This document shows, one piece after another, positions 1-11,662 of a DNA stretch of 64,000 nt. The stretch covers positions 6,366,001 through 6,430,000 of the forward strand of contig NC_080569.1 of the NCBI RefSeq assembly GCF_030253575.1, given 5' to 3'. The notes under the pieces were generated by a model. It made no database searches. It worked only from the letters and a program-made list of their open reading frames with translations, and had not been told where the DNA came from. The position numbers and the translations under genes were made by a program. How positions within the stretch are numbered: position 1 is the first letter of the stretch; the number at the start of each line of letters is the position of its first letter. Source of the DNA: Rhododendron vialii. Its lineage: Eukaryota; Streptophyta; Magnoliopsida; Ericales; Ericaceae.

Positions 1-480
1 GTCATATTTAAAAGTAAATACCGTTCACATGATTGTGTTTACTATAAGGAATATTTAATCGTCGTCATCAATATCCCTTATCAATCGATTGCCTTGGATG
101 ATTGAAAATGATTTGAATAAAGTAAAGGTAAAAATAGACTTTCTTTTCAATTATCACCTTTAATTATTATCGACATTGTTGCAAATACAACGGTCTTATT
201 TGTGCGAAATTGCATAATTTGTGAATTAATAATAGCATTGTCAAATTTTTTTTAAGGCTTACGTGGCAATTTGACATGTTATAATTTGATATCTTCAAGA
301 TGCTCACTCCAATCAACATGTCAAATTTATCATTAGGAAGTTTTGGAGTAAAGTAATTAAATAAATTTTCAAATGACACATAAGTATTTGATATTGTGGT
401 TGGAGTTACTTTACATGTCAATTCTTCAATTTAGCAAGTCATGTCAAATTTGACATTCTTGATTGGAGATGCTCTTAGAA
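1..480. repeat. MITE-like AT-rich segment, possibly cut by window start
   Basis: The segment repeats short phrases built on tttgacat and ends near 460-477 in ggagatgctctta, which is the inverted form of the terminus of the MITE at 14,083-14,413. I see no matching intact left end inside the window, so it is either truncated or begins before base 1. No coding potential was seen. Confidence 0.35.
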
Positions 481-1558
481 TTTGACATCTCTATATTTTC
501 CACTCTAACTAATAAGCATAATTTCTTAATTAAGAATTTTTTTTGCCACGCAGTAGGACTTTAGTATGTTAGTCGGATAACTACAAGAGGCTGACCACTG
601 CTCTATCAGCTTGATCCATGACCTCACCCTTTGAACTTAAACCCAAGGAAAAAGACGATTGAACTAGCCAAAATTTATCAAGTTTTGGGGAGTTAAATAA
701 CCAAAGAAAATATCTGACATCGTATGCCAAATTTGACATTAGAGAGGAGATGTCAAATGATAATTAGGCATTTGACATATTGGTTGGAATTGCTTCACTT
801 TCACTTAATATATGTGACATATTGGTTGGAGTTGCTTCACAAGGCAATGCTCGGTTTGATTGGTCGTAGAGCAATGGGGGGTTTGCAAAGGAAGTTTTTT
901 TGAACGGGCTCATATGTGATTACCCTTTTCTCAAACTAAGTATCTCACCCTAAGGCCTAATCACATAATTAGAGCTTTGCCAAAATCTAATAAAATCATC
1001 GAATCTTCAACGTTTTCTCAAATGTTTAGGATGTGTTATTAAGGAACAAATTATATAACTTTGCTCATGACTTCATAACATCTGCTCAAGTGAAAATATT
1101 TTCTCAAGAATCCATACGTACAACTCGAATTGCGTGCTGTACATTTGCATGCATTTTGTTTTGCCCGTAATTCATAAAACAAAAATCTCAAATATTCATG
1201 TTCGAGCCCAATCCATTACCTTTCCATCCATAGCCTCCCATAATCTCCAGCCTTTACTCAAACTTTTACGCACAATTTGAATAGAAGTTTGAGTTTTACT
1301 TATTAAACACAATTTTGCCACACTCTCCATCTCCCTTCGTTCCTCCTCCCCTGGCCACCGAGAGAAAAAAATCTTCTCCAACCCCATCCAACAACACCAG
1401 GTACGTACCACCACAACCATCGCGAGCTTCAAACATGAAGAAAACTTCGTGAAGTTCAAGGCTTTTGATTCTCCCAATCTCAGTCACCAAAATTTTCCTC
1501 CCACTCAAAACCATCGCCAACCAACACCATCTTTTTAGGGGTTTTGAGTCAACGACTT
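481..1558. other. intergenic, no gene recognised
   Basis: This lies downstream of the response-regulator stop codon on the minus strand. It contains more tttgacat-type repeats around 725-840. The small open frames here have no recognisable domain. The gene's 3' UTR and poly(A) site should fall in the right-hand part, but I cannot place them. Confidence 0.4.
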
Positions 1559-4500
1559 CTAGAATTTGTGTGCAGATTTGGGTAAGGGCATGCTCTTTGT
1601 TGGTTTGCTTAGTTTCATCATGTGAAATCTCAACTTCTTCACGTCTGATTGTTGGAGAGGCTTCAACATGAACTCTTGAGCTCCTTCCTCTAAGCATCTG
1701 CATCGTTCAAAAGCGAAAAAATTGGAACGACTAATTATGTGATCGAACAGAATAGTTACAATGATAATATGAACGAGATTTAAGTAGGAGCTAGCACTAA
1801 CTTCTTGATTCGAGTTGGAACATTCTCAGACGACACTATCACTACCGGTATCTCTTTCAAGTCCGACGACTCCTGTCACGAGGGATAATAAAAAGGGCAA
1901 GTATACAAAAAATTTCATCAACTTAACGAATTTTGTAATATTGTAGGATGCTTTCAATTGTGAGGGGTGTATGTACCGAAATGAACGACCAATTCAGGAA
2001 TGAAGTATGAAAATATGTACCACAAAGGCTAATCAATCTGACATTTCATTTATTTGTTGATGTTCAAAAATGGCTGTCTCACCTTGATTTTTTTAAGCAA
2101 TTCATACCCGGTCATGTCTGGCATCCAGTAATCAGTAATGATCAGATTTATAGACTCCTGCAAAAGTAATTAATTTTATAGATGTTAGAGCAAAAATTTG
2201 GTAGTTAAAAAACTCAAGGACAAGTAGGTTAGTATTTTTAGGCAAAAGTGTAAAAGGATTAAAATAAATAATAATTTCATTTTTTTAATTTCAAACGGTA
2301 ACGTCTATTGTTTCACTTTCACTTTAAAAAAACAACTAACATTTTTTTTACTATTCATGCTGTTTGGAAAAAAAAAATTGTACTGCTCACTTCCAGTTTC
2401 AAAATCGGCAGCAACATTTTGCTTTCACAAAAAAGTAAATGCAAACCCAATATTAAAAAGAAAAAGGTACATATAAAAAGAATAGAATATGCTTAAAACA
2501 AAAGAAGAAAAATAAATAATAAAAACTTGGTCCCGGGCATCTACCATCATACCCGCAACCTTCAAATTTGGGGTTTGAAGGTTGATGGGAGGTAACAAAT
2601 GTGTAGAGATAGAGAAGGTAGATTTGAAGGTTGAGTTAAATTAGTTTGGTGTTCATTTGCTATCTCTGCTGGAGCACCTAAAAACTGTTATAGATAACTT
2701 TGGTGTTTGCTCTTACATAACATAATTTCAAGCAACATTTAAGTTTCAAGTCCATTGTATATGATAGAGAAGCAAGATTTCCAGCGGGAGGCTATGATTT
2801 CTAGGGAGAAAATTTTGCCCAAGTGTGAAACTTTTTTAGTGCTTAGTTTTGGACTAATAATTCCAGACTCTCCTCCTTCTCTCTACTTTCTCTCCTAAAA
2901 AAAAAAACCCATTTCGTTTCCAGATCTGGGGGAGGGGGGCGCCGCCTCCTCTTCCCCCCCTCCCTCTCCCCTCTTCTCCCTTCCCCCTTCTCCTCTTTTT
3001 CTCCTCCCCGCCGGTGTATCTTTTCACGGTTTGAGAGCAAGAGATGCTGAGTTCGTGGTGACCAAGCTTTGGGTTCTCCGACTTCCGGCCGGCGACCTGT
3101 GGGCTAGAATTGTCATGTCTCCTCCTTGTCTTCCCAAATCCGGCAACAAGTGGCTGTTGGCGAGGTAATAATGGTGTGTTGGGGTTAGGGTTTGATGAGT
3201 TAGGTTTTTTTTTTTTTTTTTCTTGTATTTTTTCTTCTGCTGGTTTGTCTGGCTTTTCCGGTTGGATCTTCCAGTCCGGGTCTGTATCGGTCTGGTTTCC
3301 CCAGATCCGATGGGTGTTGGTGGTGGAGAATAAGTCTCTATGTTTTGGAGTTTGGTTCGTTGCTGTTTGTTGGGTTTCGCTGTGGTGGTTCTCAGTATCT
3401 GTGGTTGAATCGTCTATCGATTCTCCCGTAGGTGCTGGTATCTCGACCGTGAAGCCGTCCAAATTTCATGTGAGCTTTCACGTGTTTGAGCTGGGAAACC
3501 ATTTGGGTTTCTCTACTACCTGGACCTAGATTGGTTCCTAATAATCTAGGCGTTTCGTCGGTGTTGCTTTTGCAGGGGGTGCCTATGTCAAAGTCTTGGT
3601 AGTTTTGGTTCATTTGATGAAATCTATATTGCATTCGGGCTCTGATATGAAATTGACAATTTTTCAAAAAACAAAAAGTTTTGGACTAATAATCTTATAG
3701 ATTAATTTCTTTTTTGGTCTTCGTTTAACTTTTTTTGCCTGTATTAGTTTTGCATCAAATTTTGTTTTTTTAGGATCATTGGTTCATCTCAACTAGAAGA
3801 ATCGGACAAATAAAAAATATAAACCACATCAATTACAGTTTAGGGAATAGGAGGGGCTTTAGTGCACCCGTGTAGTGTGGCCAATCCGACCGTCTATCTC
3901 GGTACGGACGGCTTGGATTTAATTCGAAATCCAACAAATCCTAGCTGTCCATTATTTAGATAAAAATCCGAGCCGTTCATTGCCGAAATAGAGTGTTGGT
4001 AACCGTACCGACCAAAACCCACCGAAATCATACCGACGGCTACCGCCGGGCCGTCTCCGGCCACCGGACGGCCAATCCGAGCCGTCCAAAAATTCTAAAA
4101 AAAAAACCGAGGGGGTCCACACGTGAATCAACGGCATCTGATGTGTGTATGGTGGTTGGATCAAGCACCCATTTTTTCGTGTATATATGTATATACACGA
4201 AAAAATGGGTGCTTGATCCAATCACCATACACACATCGGATGCCGTTGATTCTCGCATTAACCCCCTCGGTTTTTTTTTATAGAATTTTTGGACGGCTCG
4301 GATCGGCCGTCCGGTGGCCGGAGACGGCTTGGCGGTGGCCGTTGGTACGATTTCGGTGGGTTTTGGTCGGTCCTCATAGGATTTCTAGCTGAAATAAATG
4401 ACCGGATTGACCGCACTACATGTGTAGTACAGGGGGTGCACTACAGCACCCCGGGTCACAGTTTAGGTAGCAGCAAGGTAGCAGGCTAACAGCCAGAGAG

Positions 4501-5427
4501 TTCGCGGCCACCCCATATAATTGGAACTCCAAACCTCTCTAGAAGGCAAGGGTACTACAAAACGTGCTAAAAGCCATAGCTTGTACTCACTGGCGCAATG
4601 AATGAATTTATGGAATCTTATCTCTATCCAAAAGCTTAATCTTGTTTTCCCTATCTCCCTACCAAAAAGATGGAAACCCAACACCATTCCTTTTGGTTTT
4701 CCTTACTCGCCCTAAAAAATCTGGAGAATGCTAGGTACAAAGAAAATTTATCCCGAAAGTACCCCGATAATAGCAATCAATGGTTGAGAATCACTTTGAT
4801 GATTATGTCACACATATCAAAGTGAATCTCAACCACTAGTTGATCTTTTCGGAATACTTTCGAAATAAATTTTTTTTGTCCCTAGCATTTCTGAAAAAAT
4901 CTTGGTCCAAACACAATTAGAGAAGTTTGATGGACGACTTACCCTGTTATTGATGGTATGTTGTCCGTCTCCTAGGCCCAATAATTCCATTGCTCTTTGC
5001 CCGTTCTCTGCGGTGGTCACTGCATTAACCAACCAACTTTCATCAGCCGCCAAATTAAATATATTTTCGAATTGTTTTTTTTGTTGTTGTCATAATCGGA
5101 TGTTCGGATTAACTTGTGCGCACTTTGATTAATTTTGGATCCCGAACCCTCCATTAGTCCCAAAATTTGCTATCTTTTTGAGCAATTTGAATACGTGAAC
5201 TCACGGAGAACAAATACTTGAAAACAAAGAGGTACGGAAGGAAAGAATTATGGGAACAAGTAGAAAGAATACTAGATTAATAAATTACCTTTACAGGCAG
5301 AGTTTGTGAGTAGCCTTTCAATGAGTTTTCTATCCACTAAACTGTCATCAACAGCTAAAACATGTGGCCTCTCCTCATTATCAACCACAGCACCCTTGAT
5401 CGACGTCGGCGGCGACGAACACGCCAT
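1559..5427 (-). CDS. ARR17-like: type-A cytokinin response regulator, ARR16/ARR17-like, five exons, intact
   Basis: Spliced minus-strand gene with exons 5427-5289, 5019-4943, 2157-2083, 1872-1802 and 1697-1559. All junctions are GT/AG and keep frame, giving 166 residues and a TAG stop at 1559-1561. The product is a single receiver domain with only short tails, as in type-A response regulators, which take phosphate from histidine phosphotransfer proteins and damp cytokinin signalling. Visible landmarks are [13 protein letters not shown] (acidic pair D27-D28), the phospho-acceptor D81 in [11 protein letters not shown], the switch segment IVSSEN, and the conserved lysine K133 in MLKPL. The TTAENG, LGLGDG and SSENVPTRI segments and the short C-terminus favour the ARR16/ARR17 subgroup over ARR3-9. 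One oddity is D86 where most members have G (MPGMTG). Intron 2 is about 2.8 kb and carries two transposons. The 5' half is duplicated at 22,076-22,561. The subgroup assignment is from memory of the family, not from a tree. Confidence 0.9.
2860..3670. other. unassigned GC-rich pyrimidine-tract insert in intron 2
   Basis: Within intron 2 of the response regulator is a GC-rich block. It starts with long C/T tracts and a G-run at 2930-2942, has gggttaggg at about 3180, and ends in an A-rich stretch near 3670. It reads like the 5' end of an expressed gene or a retroposed sequence, but I recognise no protein. The open frames across it on both strands are low-complexity (Arg/Pro/Lys-rich) and I do not call them genes. 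Confidence 0.35.
3845..4457. mobile_element. foldback MITE, long inverted repeat, Mutator-like
   Basis: Two long arms are reverse complements about a centre near 4190 (cgtgtatata / tgtatatacacg). The termini carry gtgcaccc / gggtgcac inverted repeats. A 10-bp direct repeat, acagtttagg, flanks it at 3835-3844 and 4458-4467, a size like a Mutator target duplication. There is no transposase, so it is non-autonomous. It sits in intron 2 of the response regulator. Copy B has only the right arm (from about 21,492), so its centre is the left breakpoint of the duplication. Confidence 0.75.
4723..4894. mobile_element. hAT-type MITE in intron 2, only in copy A
   Basis: Terminal inverted repeats (agaatgctaggtacaaag on the left, ctttgt-like ccctagcatttct on the right) are flanked by the 8-bp direct repeat aaaaatct at 4715-4722 and 4895-4902. 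Copy B reads straight through the unoccupied site near 22,023-22,033. Its ends resemble those of the copy-B-only MITE at 28,521-28,671, so both are probably one family. It lies about 45 bp past the exon 2 donor site. Confidence 0.8.
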
Positions 5428-5640
5428 TTTCTCCTTCTCAAAAGCAGAAGAGAAGAAGCTGTCGATCGAAAGAAAACAAGACGCAAAACGAAGAGCAAAA
5501 GAAACGTTTATTTTAGTTTTAAGGAACAGAGGAAACGCATGTGTGTGGCCGCGTGGGTGTAATGTTTATGTAATGTATATATTATCTCTGTCTCGTTTAT
5601 GTGTGTGCAGAGAGAGGTTAGCGTGAGGAAAGAGATAGAA
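5428..5640 (-). promoter_or_regulatory. putative core promoter and 5' UTR of the response regulator (copy A)
   Basis: On the minus strand a TATA-like AATATATA run lies at about 5576-5583, roughly 150 bp upstream of the ATG at 5427. This leaves room for a purine-rich leader. The same arrangement is kept in copy B at about 22,709-22,716. The call rests on motif and spacing only. Confidence 0.4.
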
Positions 5641-6047
5641 GTAATCGCTATCAGAATCTGCGTCACAGATATTTCGAGATCTTTATAGGTCACCGGGATA
5701 CGGCAGCAGATGCAGCAGACTTGGGGGGGGGGCTTCTTTCTCTTCTTTCTCGCTCTGTATCGATTCGTCTTCCTGATCCTTTCCCCTTCCAATGTTTATT
5801 TGCAGAATCGGATCACTATTTCAGAGATCCTATAGGTACAGCTCACTGCTGAATCCCCCACTAGGGATGAAAAAAATAACCCCAAAACCGAACCAACCAA
5901 CCGACCGAATTGAACAATTTTTTTATAAATTCGGTCGGTTTTATGATTAAGTCGGTCTGGTTCGGCTTCAAATTTTGGAAAAAATTTAGAATCGGTTCGG
6001 TTTCGGTTAATGAATGTGGCAGGCCGAACCGATTGTTTAAAATTTAG

Positions 6048-6338
6048 AATCGGTTTGGTTAGGTTTCAGTATTATTTTTCATTTATCTTATTAAAATGAC
6101 CGGAGTCACTCAAATTGTTTAAAATTTCTTTGTTTAAAATTTATAATCGGTTTGGTTCGGTTTCAGTATTATTTTTCATTTATCCTATTAAAATGATCGG
6201 AGTCACTCAAATTGTTTAAAATTTCTTTGTTTAAAATTTAGAATCGGTTTGGTTCGGTTTCAGTATTATTTTTCATTTATCCTATTAAAATGATCGGAGT
6301 CACTTAAATTGTTTAAAATTTCTTTTTTAAGGATTTTT
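6048..6338. repeat. 97-bp tandem repeat, three copies (copy A)
   Basis: Units start at 6048, 6145 and 6242 with aatcggtttggtt and continue through a tattatttttcattt segment. The preceding 5870-6040 is rich in cggttcggtt-type short repeats. The same three-unit array occurs in copy B, so it predates the duplication. Confidence 0.8.
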
Positions 6339-6358
6339 ATAAAAAATCAATTGAATAT

Positions 6359-6550
6359 GGAAATTGACTTCTACACTCTACTTTTTATCATATACACTAC
6401 TTTTTTGTTTTTATTTGGTGTGAATTTACTCTATTGCCCCTTAATGTGTAAAAAAATAAACTTATGAAATGGTAAAAAGGTAAATTCACATGAATAAGGA
6501 AAAGAAAAGGTAATGTATATGGTAAAAAAAGAATGTAGAAGTCAATTCCC
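6359..6550. mobile_element. MITE with inverted repeats (copy A)
   Basis: The left end ggaaattgacttctac is the inverted form of the right end gtagaagtcaattccc, and pairing continues inward (tatacac against gtatat). It is 192 bp with no coding capacity. The flanks ttgaata and ttaaata are only approximate repeats, so the superfamily is not assigned. The identical element is at 23,493-23,684. Confidence 0.65.
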
Positions 6551-6813
6551 TTAAATAAGATATCGATAAGAACTTGATTGATTTTTCGTTCAGTTTTCTA
6601 ACAGAAAATTTAACAAAGAATTGATTAGGCTTTTACTTTTACTGATTTGAGCTAATTTTTTATAAGGCTCTATAAAAAACGTTTTAAACTAATTAAGCAG
6701 TTTCGATCATGTGAAATCTCGAAGTTGGTCCCACACAACTGGTTATACATTTGCTTCTCTTTTCATTATTATTATTATTTTCATTTTTTAAACATCTTAA
6801 ACTATTGTCCCTG

Positions 6814-7394
6814 TTCCAAGGCACCCGCATGTATCTGATCACTACCTCAAACAACTCTATCTCTCGCCCCCTTTCGCTCTCTCTCTGGCCCTTACCAGAC
6901 CAACAACCATCACCGGCCACCACCATCTCTTCCCGCTGTTCCGCCGCCGCTATCGACAACCCGCATCGCCGAATCTCGCACCGAACGAACTCTCACTCCA
7001 CCACCCCCACCTTCTCCTTCCCCCCCCCCCTCCGCCTCGTCCTTCCCCGCCGCCGTCACCGGATCCGAGTTCCCCAAAGCAGCGTCGTTGTCCAACCCTA
7101 ACAAGAAATTAACCTACGCCGATTCGGAAAACCCCCTATTTGACGGCGACCCATTCATCGCGTTCACGAACCAGTCCTCCGATTTCGTTGAGATTTGCAT
7201 TACTAACCCAATCGAGTCCGGATTCGACGGGAACAGGAACAGACGGAGACGGGAGAACTTAAATGGAGGAACATGAACAGACGGTGGTGGCTGGTGTCTG
7301 GTGATGGTTGTTGGTCTGGTAAGGTAGAGAGAGACAGGGGGCGAGAGACAGAGGTGTTTGAGGGAGTGATCAGATACATGCAGATGCCTTGGAA
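6814..7394. mobile_element. inverted-repeat element with a captured exon-like segment, Pack-MULE-like (copy A)
   Basis: About 100 bp at 6814-6912 (ttccaaggcacccgcatgta onward) recurs inverted at about 7275-7394. Between them is a GC-rich stretch, 6920-7270, unlike the AT-rich surroundings. It has a 62-residue open frame (7088-7276, plus) containing LTYADSENPLFDGDPFIAFT, which resembles a gene's first exon, but I do not recognise it. No clean 9-bp target duplication was seen. Capture by a MULE-like element is inference. Confidence 0.45.
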
Positions 7395-9139
7395 AAATAT
7401 GGCGTGCTCACGTTTGACGACGTGGCAAGCTCTCATTAGTCGGCGGTAAAGTTTGCAACACAACCTTAAATAAGTTATTCTTTTTTAATTTATAATACAG
7501 TTATATGTAATAAAAATCTTATTTGATATATGTCAATTAGTTTTAATATTGATTTTTTTCAAAATTACGAAAGTTGATTTTTTAAATACCACATAGTCCA
7601 TAAAGAGATGAAAAATTTGGGACGAATGAAGTATAGAAAGGCACTAGATTAATAACTTTCTCTCTCACCTCGGCCTCCTCCCTCCCCTTGGGTTTTACAA
7701 CCTAATTGGGCAGCAAGACTGGGGAGGGATTTCTCTCCTTTTGGAACTTGGAAGTCTACCCACTTGAGCGGCTATTCATTCATTCTGTTGAGGATGATAG
7801 TCTCTCTTTATTGTAAGGTTATTTTTCTATCAATGGAATTTCTATTATTTTTTGGTTGATATAAAAAAAAAAAACAGAAGTATAGAAAGGTAAAATAAGC
7901 AAGGAGTTAATAGTCAAATGTGCATGGCGGCTCGGACTTGTGGCCGAAATTTTGGTTCAAGTATTAACCAAACCGATGCACAACTTTTGTGGGTCGTATT
8001 TTTGTTGCACATTAATGCTTCGAATCTAATGTTGTGAGTTTTTTTTTTGAGATTAAAACCAGTGGAGTTCAATACTCCTCTAGTTGTATATGAATATTGA
8101 ATACTAAGAAGCGTGGCATAGTCAGGAATATGTATTATTGGGATATTATAAAATAGAAAACTTTGACGATAGCTAAGCTCCAAATGACAACTCACACATC
8201 CATGAGGTGATGGTCGTTGGTGATGTGATGGTGCCTTGCGTTTTGTTGCGAAAGAAACGAATGAGAGTTTTGAGCTTGTTTAGAGTGTTGTTTTGTTCAC
8301 CCACCTATAATAAAGTATGTGAAAATTACTCAAATTAATTTGTGTAGTCCACCTTGGAATTTTACTTTGATAAATAATAAACATTCATTTTAGGGCTTGA
8401 TTTTTAAACAATTCAAGCAAAAAAAATAGTTGATCCAAATATCTATTAGTATTTGATCAAACAACATGGGTCTTACTTTGGAATTTTGAGTTTAGAATCT
8501 ATAAAAAAAAAATTGAATGATTTGACAAAGCATTTATGGATTTGCAATGGATATTTCTTTTTTATGAATGATTAAAAGATTAAGACTTAAAAAACAAAAG
8601 GTTTAGATCATTACTCATTAGGGTGAGACACGGTATGAATTTCAAATAAAGTAGAGGTAATGTTCATCTTATATACATATTTTTTAGTGAGTGAACAAAA
8701 TATCCCTAGATATGTGCGTATTTGTGGGCGGGAAACGAATTATCTAAATAATGATAATTACTGTATTTATTTCCAACAAATACTCCCTAAAACTAGAAAA
8801 TAAAAACAAAAAAAAAATCAGTGGGGCCCCCACTGGTTCCCATTTACCTCCACCACTGCTAGGAAGGATCGAAATCTTGCTGCCGGAAGATTCGTCCTCA
8901 GACAAATGACTTTGTCAATATTTTCTGAGCAGAATCCTTTTTTTTTTTTTTTTGGGATAAATATCCAAACATATCCTTAGCATATATAAAGTCAAATGCA
9001 TATTCTTGTTTGATTGTCAGTATCGCAGAATATCGTGAGATCTTTTATTTTATAATATCTAAAACATGTTCTTCTGATTTATTTCTTCACTTCTTCCTTT
9101 TCAGTCCAAGGCACGTGCACAATAAATAAGATAAAAATA
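7395..9139. other. non-coding upstream DNA in the duplicated block (copy A)
   Basis: AT-rich with no recognisable gene. It contains the unoccupied sites of three copy-B insertions: the solo LTR site (gaaaa, near 8156-8160), the MITE site (ttatctaa at 8739-8746) and the Helitron site (A|T at 9055/9056). Confidence 0.7.
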
Positions 9140-9593
9140 AGGGTAAACTATGGTTAACCCCCTCTAACTAAGCCTCGCGTGCACTTTGCCCCTTTTAACT
9201 TTTTTTTTTGGCACCAACCCCCTCTAACTAACTGAAAATCAAACGGTCATAACTTCAAACGGTCATAACTTTTTCGTCCGAAATCGAATACATGCAAATT
9301 ATATATCGATTTCGAGGTCTTGAAGTCAGCTTTCTAATGACACCAAAATCACATCACGATTCAAAGCACACAGAAAGTTATGATCAAAAGAGTAAGGGCT
9401 GGTAGACAGAAAGACCGTTTTGATCATAACTTTCTGTGTGCTTTGAATCGTAATATGATTTTGGTGTCATTAGAAAGCTGACTTCAAGACCTTGAAATCG
9501 ATATATAATTTGCATGTTTTTGATTTCAGACGAAGAAATTATGACCGTTTGAAATTATGACCGTTTGAATTTCAGTTAGTTAGAGGGGGTTGA
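9140..9593. mobile_element. foldback element, 3'-truncated (copy A)
   Basis: It matches 62,951-63,372 and starts with agggtaaactat. The two internal arms carrying aatcgatatataatttgcat-type sequence are inverted about a centre near 9400. It ends abruptly at the duplication boundary, where the partner continues for another 75 bp. An internal short repeat (cggtcataactt, twice near 9244-9270) is not present twice in the partner. Confidence 0.75.
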
Positions 9594-9780
9594 CCAACCT
9601 AATGCAAGAAAATTTCATATCTTGTGGGGATCACTATCTGGAAAAGAATTGACAGGTAAACCTCTGACAGAGCAAGTCTCTAAATTTGAGATTTTAACGG
9701 AGACTTTTCACGACCCTACAATTTCCCCGTGGGCATTAATATCTAAAAGTAAAACATTTCTTGTGTATTTCAACATAAGT

Positions 9781-10133
9781 AGGGGTGTGCACGGGTTGAA
9801 CGGGACGGGTTCGGTCCTGAACCCAAACCCGATCCGACTGGTCGGGTATTGATTATTTTGGCCCCGAACCAGAATCGAACGAGTGGGAATAACCATCCGC
9901 GTGCCCGATTTTTTTTGATCGGGTCGGGTCCGACCAAAACCGAAGTAATCTATATGAATTGGACGTCTTTTGGTTGGGTCGGGTAAGAAAACAACACCCT
10001 GAACTCCGAACCGAAAATTGATTTTTTTTTCAAAAAATAAATCCGTACCCCGACCGAACCACATGTTCGGCCCCGCCCGAAACCTTTCGGGTCAGATCGT
10101 GTCCGTCGGGCCAAGGGTTTTTTGCACACCCCT
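9781..10133. mobile_element. GC-rich foldback MITE
   Basis: The left end aggggtgtgcacggg is the inverted form of the right end tttgcacacccct. Internally it is built of cgggtcgggt and gaaccgaa-type words on opposite strands. The flanks ataagt and ataagg give at most a 5-6 bp imperfect target repeat. No protein is encoded. Confidence 0.6.
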
Positions 10134-11195
10134 ATAAGGAAGGGTCTTCCGAGAATGTTCTTGCCCCTTCTCAGAATCTTCAACTTTCTTACTAGTATTT
10201 TTTATTTTAAGTATATAGGAAAAAAATCTTCCATTTTCTTTGACAGGGTCCTAATAAAAGTATGTAATATAAACGCAACAAAATACATAGCTTTCAAACA
10301 TTGAGGTAATCAAACTCGGGGATTGAGTCTCGGATGGATATAAAATTATTCTTTGCGTTGTGGATCGTTTGGATTTCGGGTTACGAATTTGATGCTATCA
10401 TTCCTTACTCCTATTAATTTTTGTACTTATAATTTCAGAGATAAATGAAATTTCTTTTGCCTTTGAAAAAAATCATCGAGGTAATCAAAACTAAAAGAGG
10501 AAAAAAAGAGAGGTAAATGAAGTTCTTTCCCGACATCAACAGGCAAAATTCTGACATAGTGGATGGGCTGGAGGGGCAACAACAAAATGATAGCCAGTGG
10601 GGGAGCCCCCACCTTCTTTGGTCACGCTTACGCATATCCAGTAGTCCACAGACACCTATTTTACCCAAACAAAGTAAGTAGTTACTATTTTTTTAAGAAT
10701 GTAATTTTAAACTTAAAAGTAATGTATTTATACAAATAATTTTTCTAGCAATATGAATTTTGTTTGATAAATTTTATTAAGATCTTTTGAAAGGTGAAAA
10801 AAAATTTATTTGCGTAAATAAATTCTTTTTTAGTTTAAAAATATGAAATAAATACTCATTTTTTTAAAAAACAATGCGAAATGGGCTCTAAGTACTAATA
10901 ATAAGTAAGTCGAGAGAGAGCACTATGTAACAAAATAATAAATAATAAAAAAACACACACACATCAAACATGTTCTATTATCGTCATTTCATGAGAAGTC
11001 ATTAATTCGAATATCAATCGATAGACCGATGATTTTTATTTCATTCATCTCTTTTTGTGGTGGAGCTCTCAAAGTTAAGTCGGATGATCATAGAATATAT
11101 CCAGGACATTTACCACTCTGAAAGGATGCAATTAGATAGGCGTATTATATTTTGTGGGGGAGGGGGCTTCCTCAAAAGAAAATCGAAATGATTTT
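10134..11195. other. AT-rich intergenic DNA
   Basis: No gene or complete element recognised. Small open frames near 10,427-10,668 look random. Confidence 0.4.
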
Positions 11196-11340
11196 AAGTC
11201 TCCGTTCTGCTAAATTTTTATTTTTTAAATATTTATTTTCTATTTTATAAGAATAAGTTATTCTCTCATAATATATTATATTTAATTTAAAAAATAAGTA
11301 CAGATAAGTACCTTTTTTTTTAGCAGAACACGGCCTAAAA
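11196..11340. mobile_element. short AT-rich hairpin MITE
   Basis: Ends ccgttctgctaaa (11,202) and tttagcagaacacgg (ending about 11,333) are inverted, with an A/T-only core containing aagaataagttattct. It resembles the element at 13,087-13,246. The exact limits and target duplication are unclear. Confidence 0.5.
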
Positions 11341-11662
11341 AAAGAAATTGGATTTGGTGGGTCCAACGGTTGGTGACCAAACAGATTCGAAAGCAACAAT
11401 TTAAGTAACAAAATGCCACAACAATGGCGATCGATCAAGAGCCACGACAGGCAACAGCCGCCTTCCACTGTACACCCACTTACCAAATGTGTCATTAATA
11501 AAACATGCACCTGCATAAAGTAATTTGCAAATTGCAAATGGTGATGTCAATGCAAGCACAATAATTCAGTCCGGTGATGTCCAAGAGGGGATGAACTTAC
11601 ATCCTCGGTTGCGTGAGATTGTAAGAGATAAATCTCTGGCGAATTCTTTAATTCCGACGTAA

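Larger units (their letters stand above)
4192..9593. repeat. segmental duplication, copy A
   Basis: It is nearly identical to 21,492-28,984 plus 62,871-63,372 once the insertions in copy B are removed. It covers the right arm of the 4.19-kb foldback, exons 2 and 1 of the response regulator, about 3.7 kb of upstream DNA and most of a second foldback. Differences are scattered single bases and small indels, so the duplication is recent. The left limit is the palindrome centre. The right limit is inside the foldback that begins at 9140, which here lacks its last ~75 bp. Confidence 0.9.

Noticed and set aside
2854..3462. 202-residue open frame on the minus strand in intron 2
   Set aside because: It is low-complexity (Arg/Gly/Pro/Lys-rich) over pyrimidine tracts, overlaps a plus-strand frame of similar length, shows no domain and lies in an intron.
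5306..5626. 106-residue plus-strand frame, repeated at 22,440-22,760
   Set aside because: It is the antisense of response-regulator exon 1 and its leader; its conservation only reflects the duplication.
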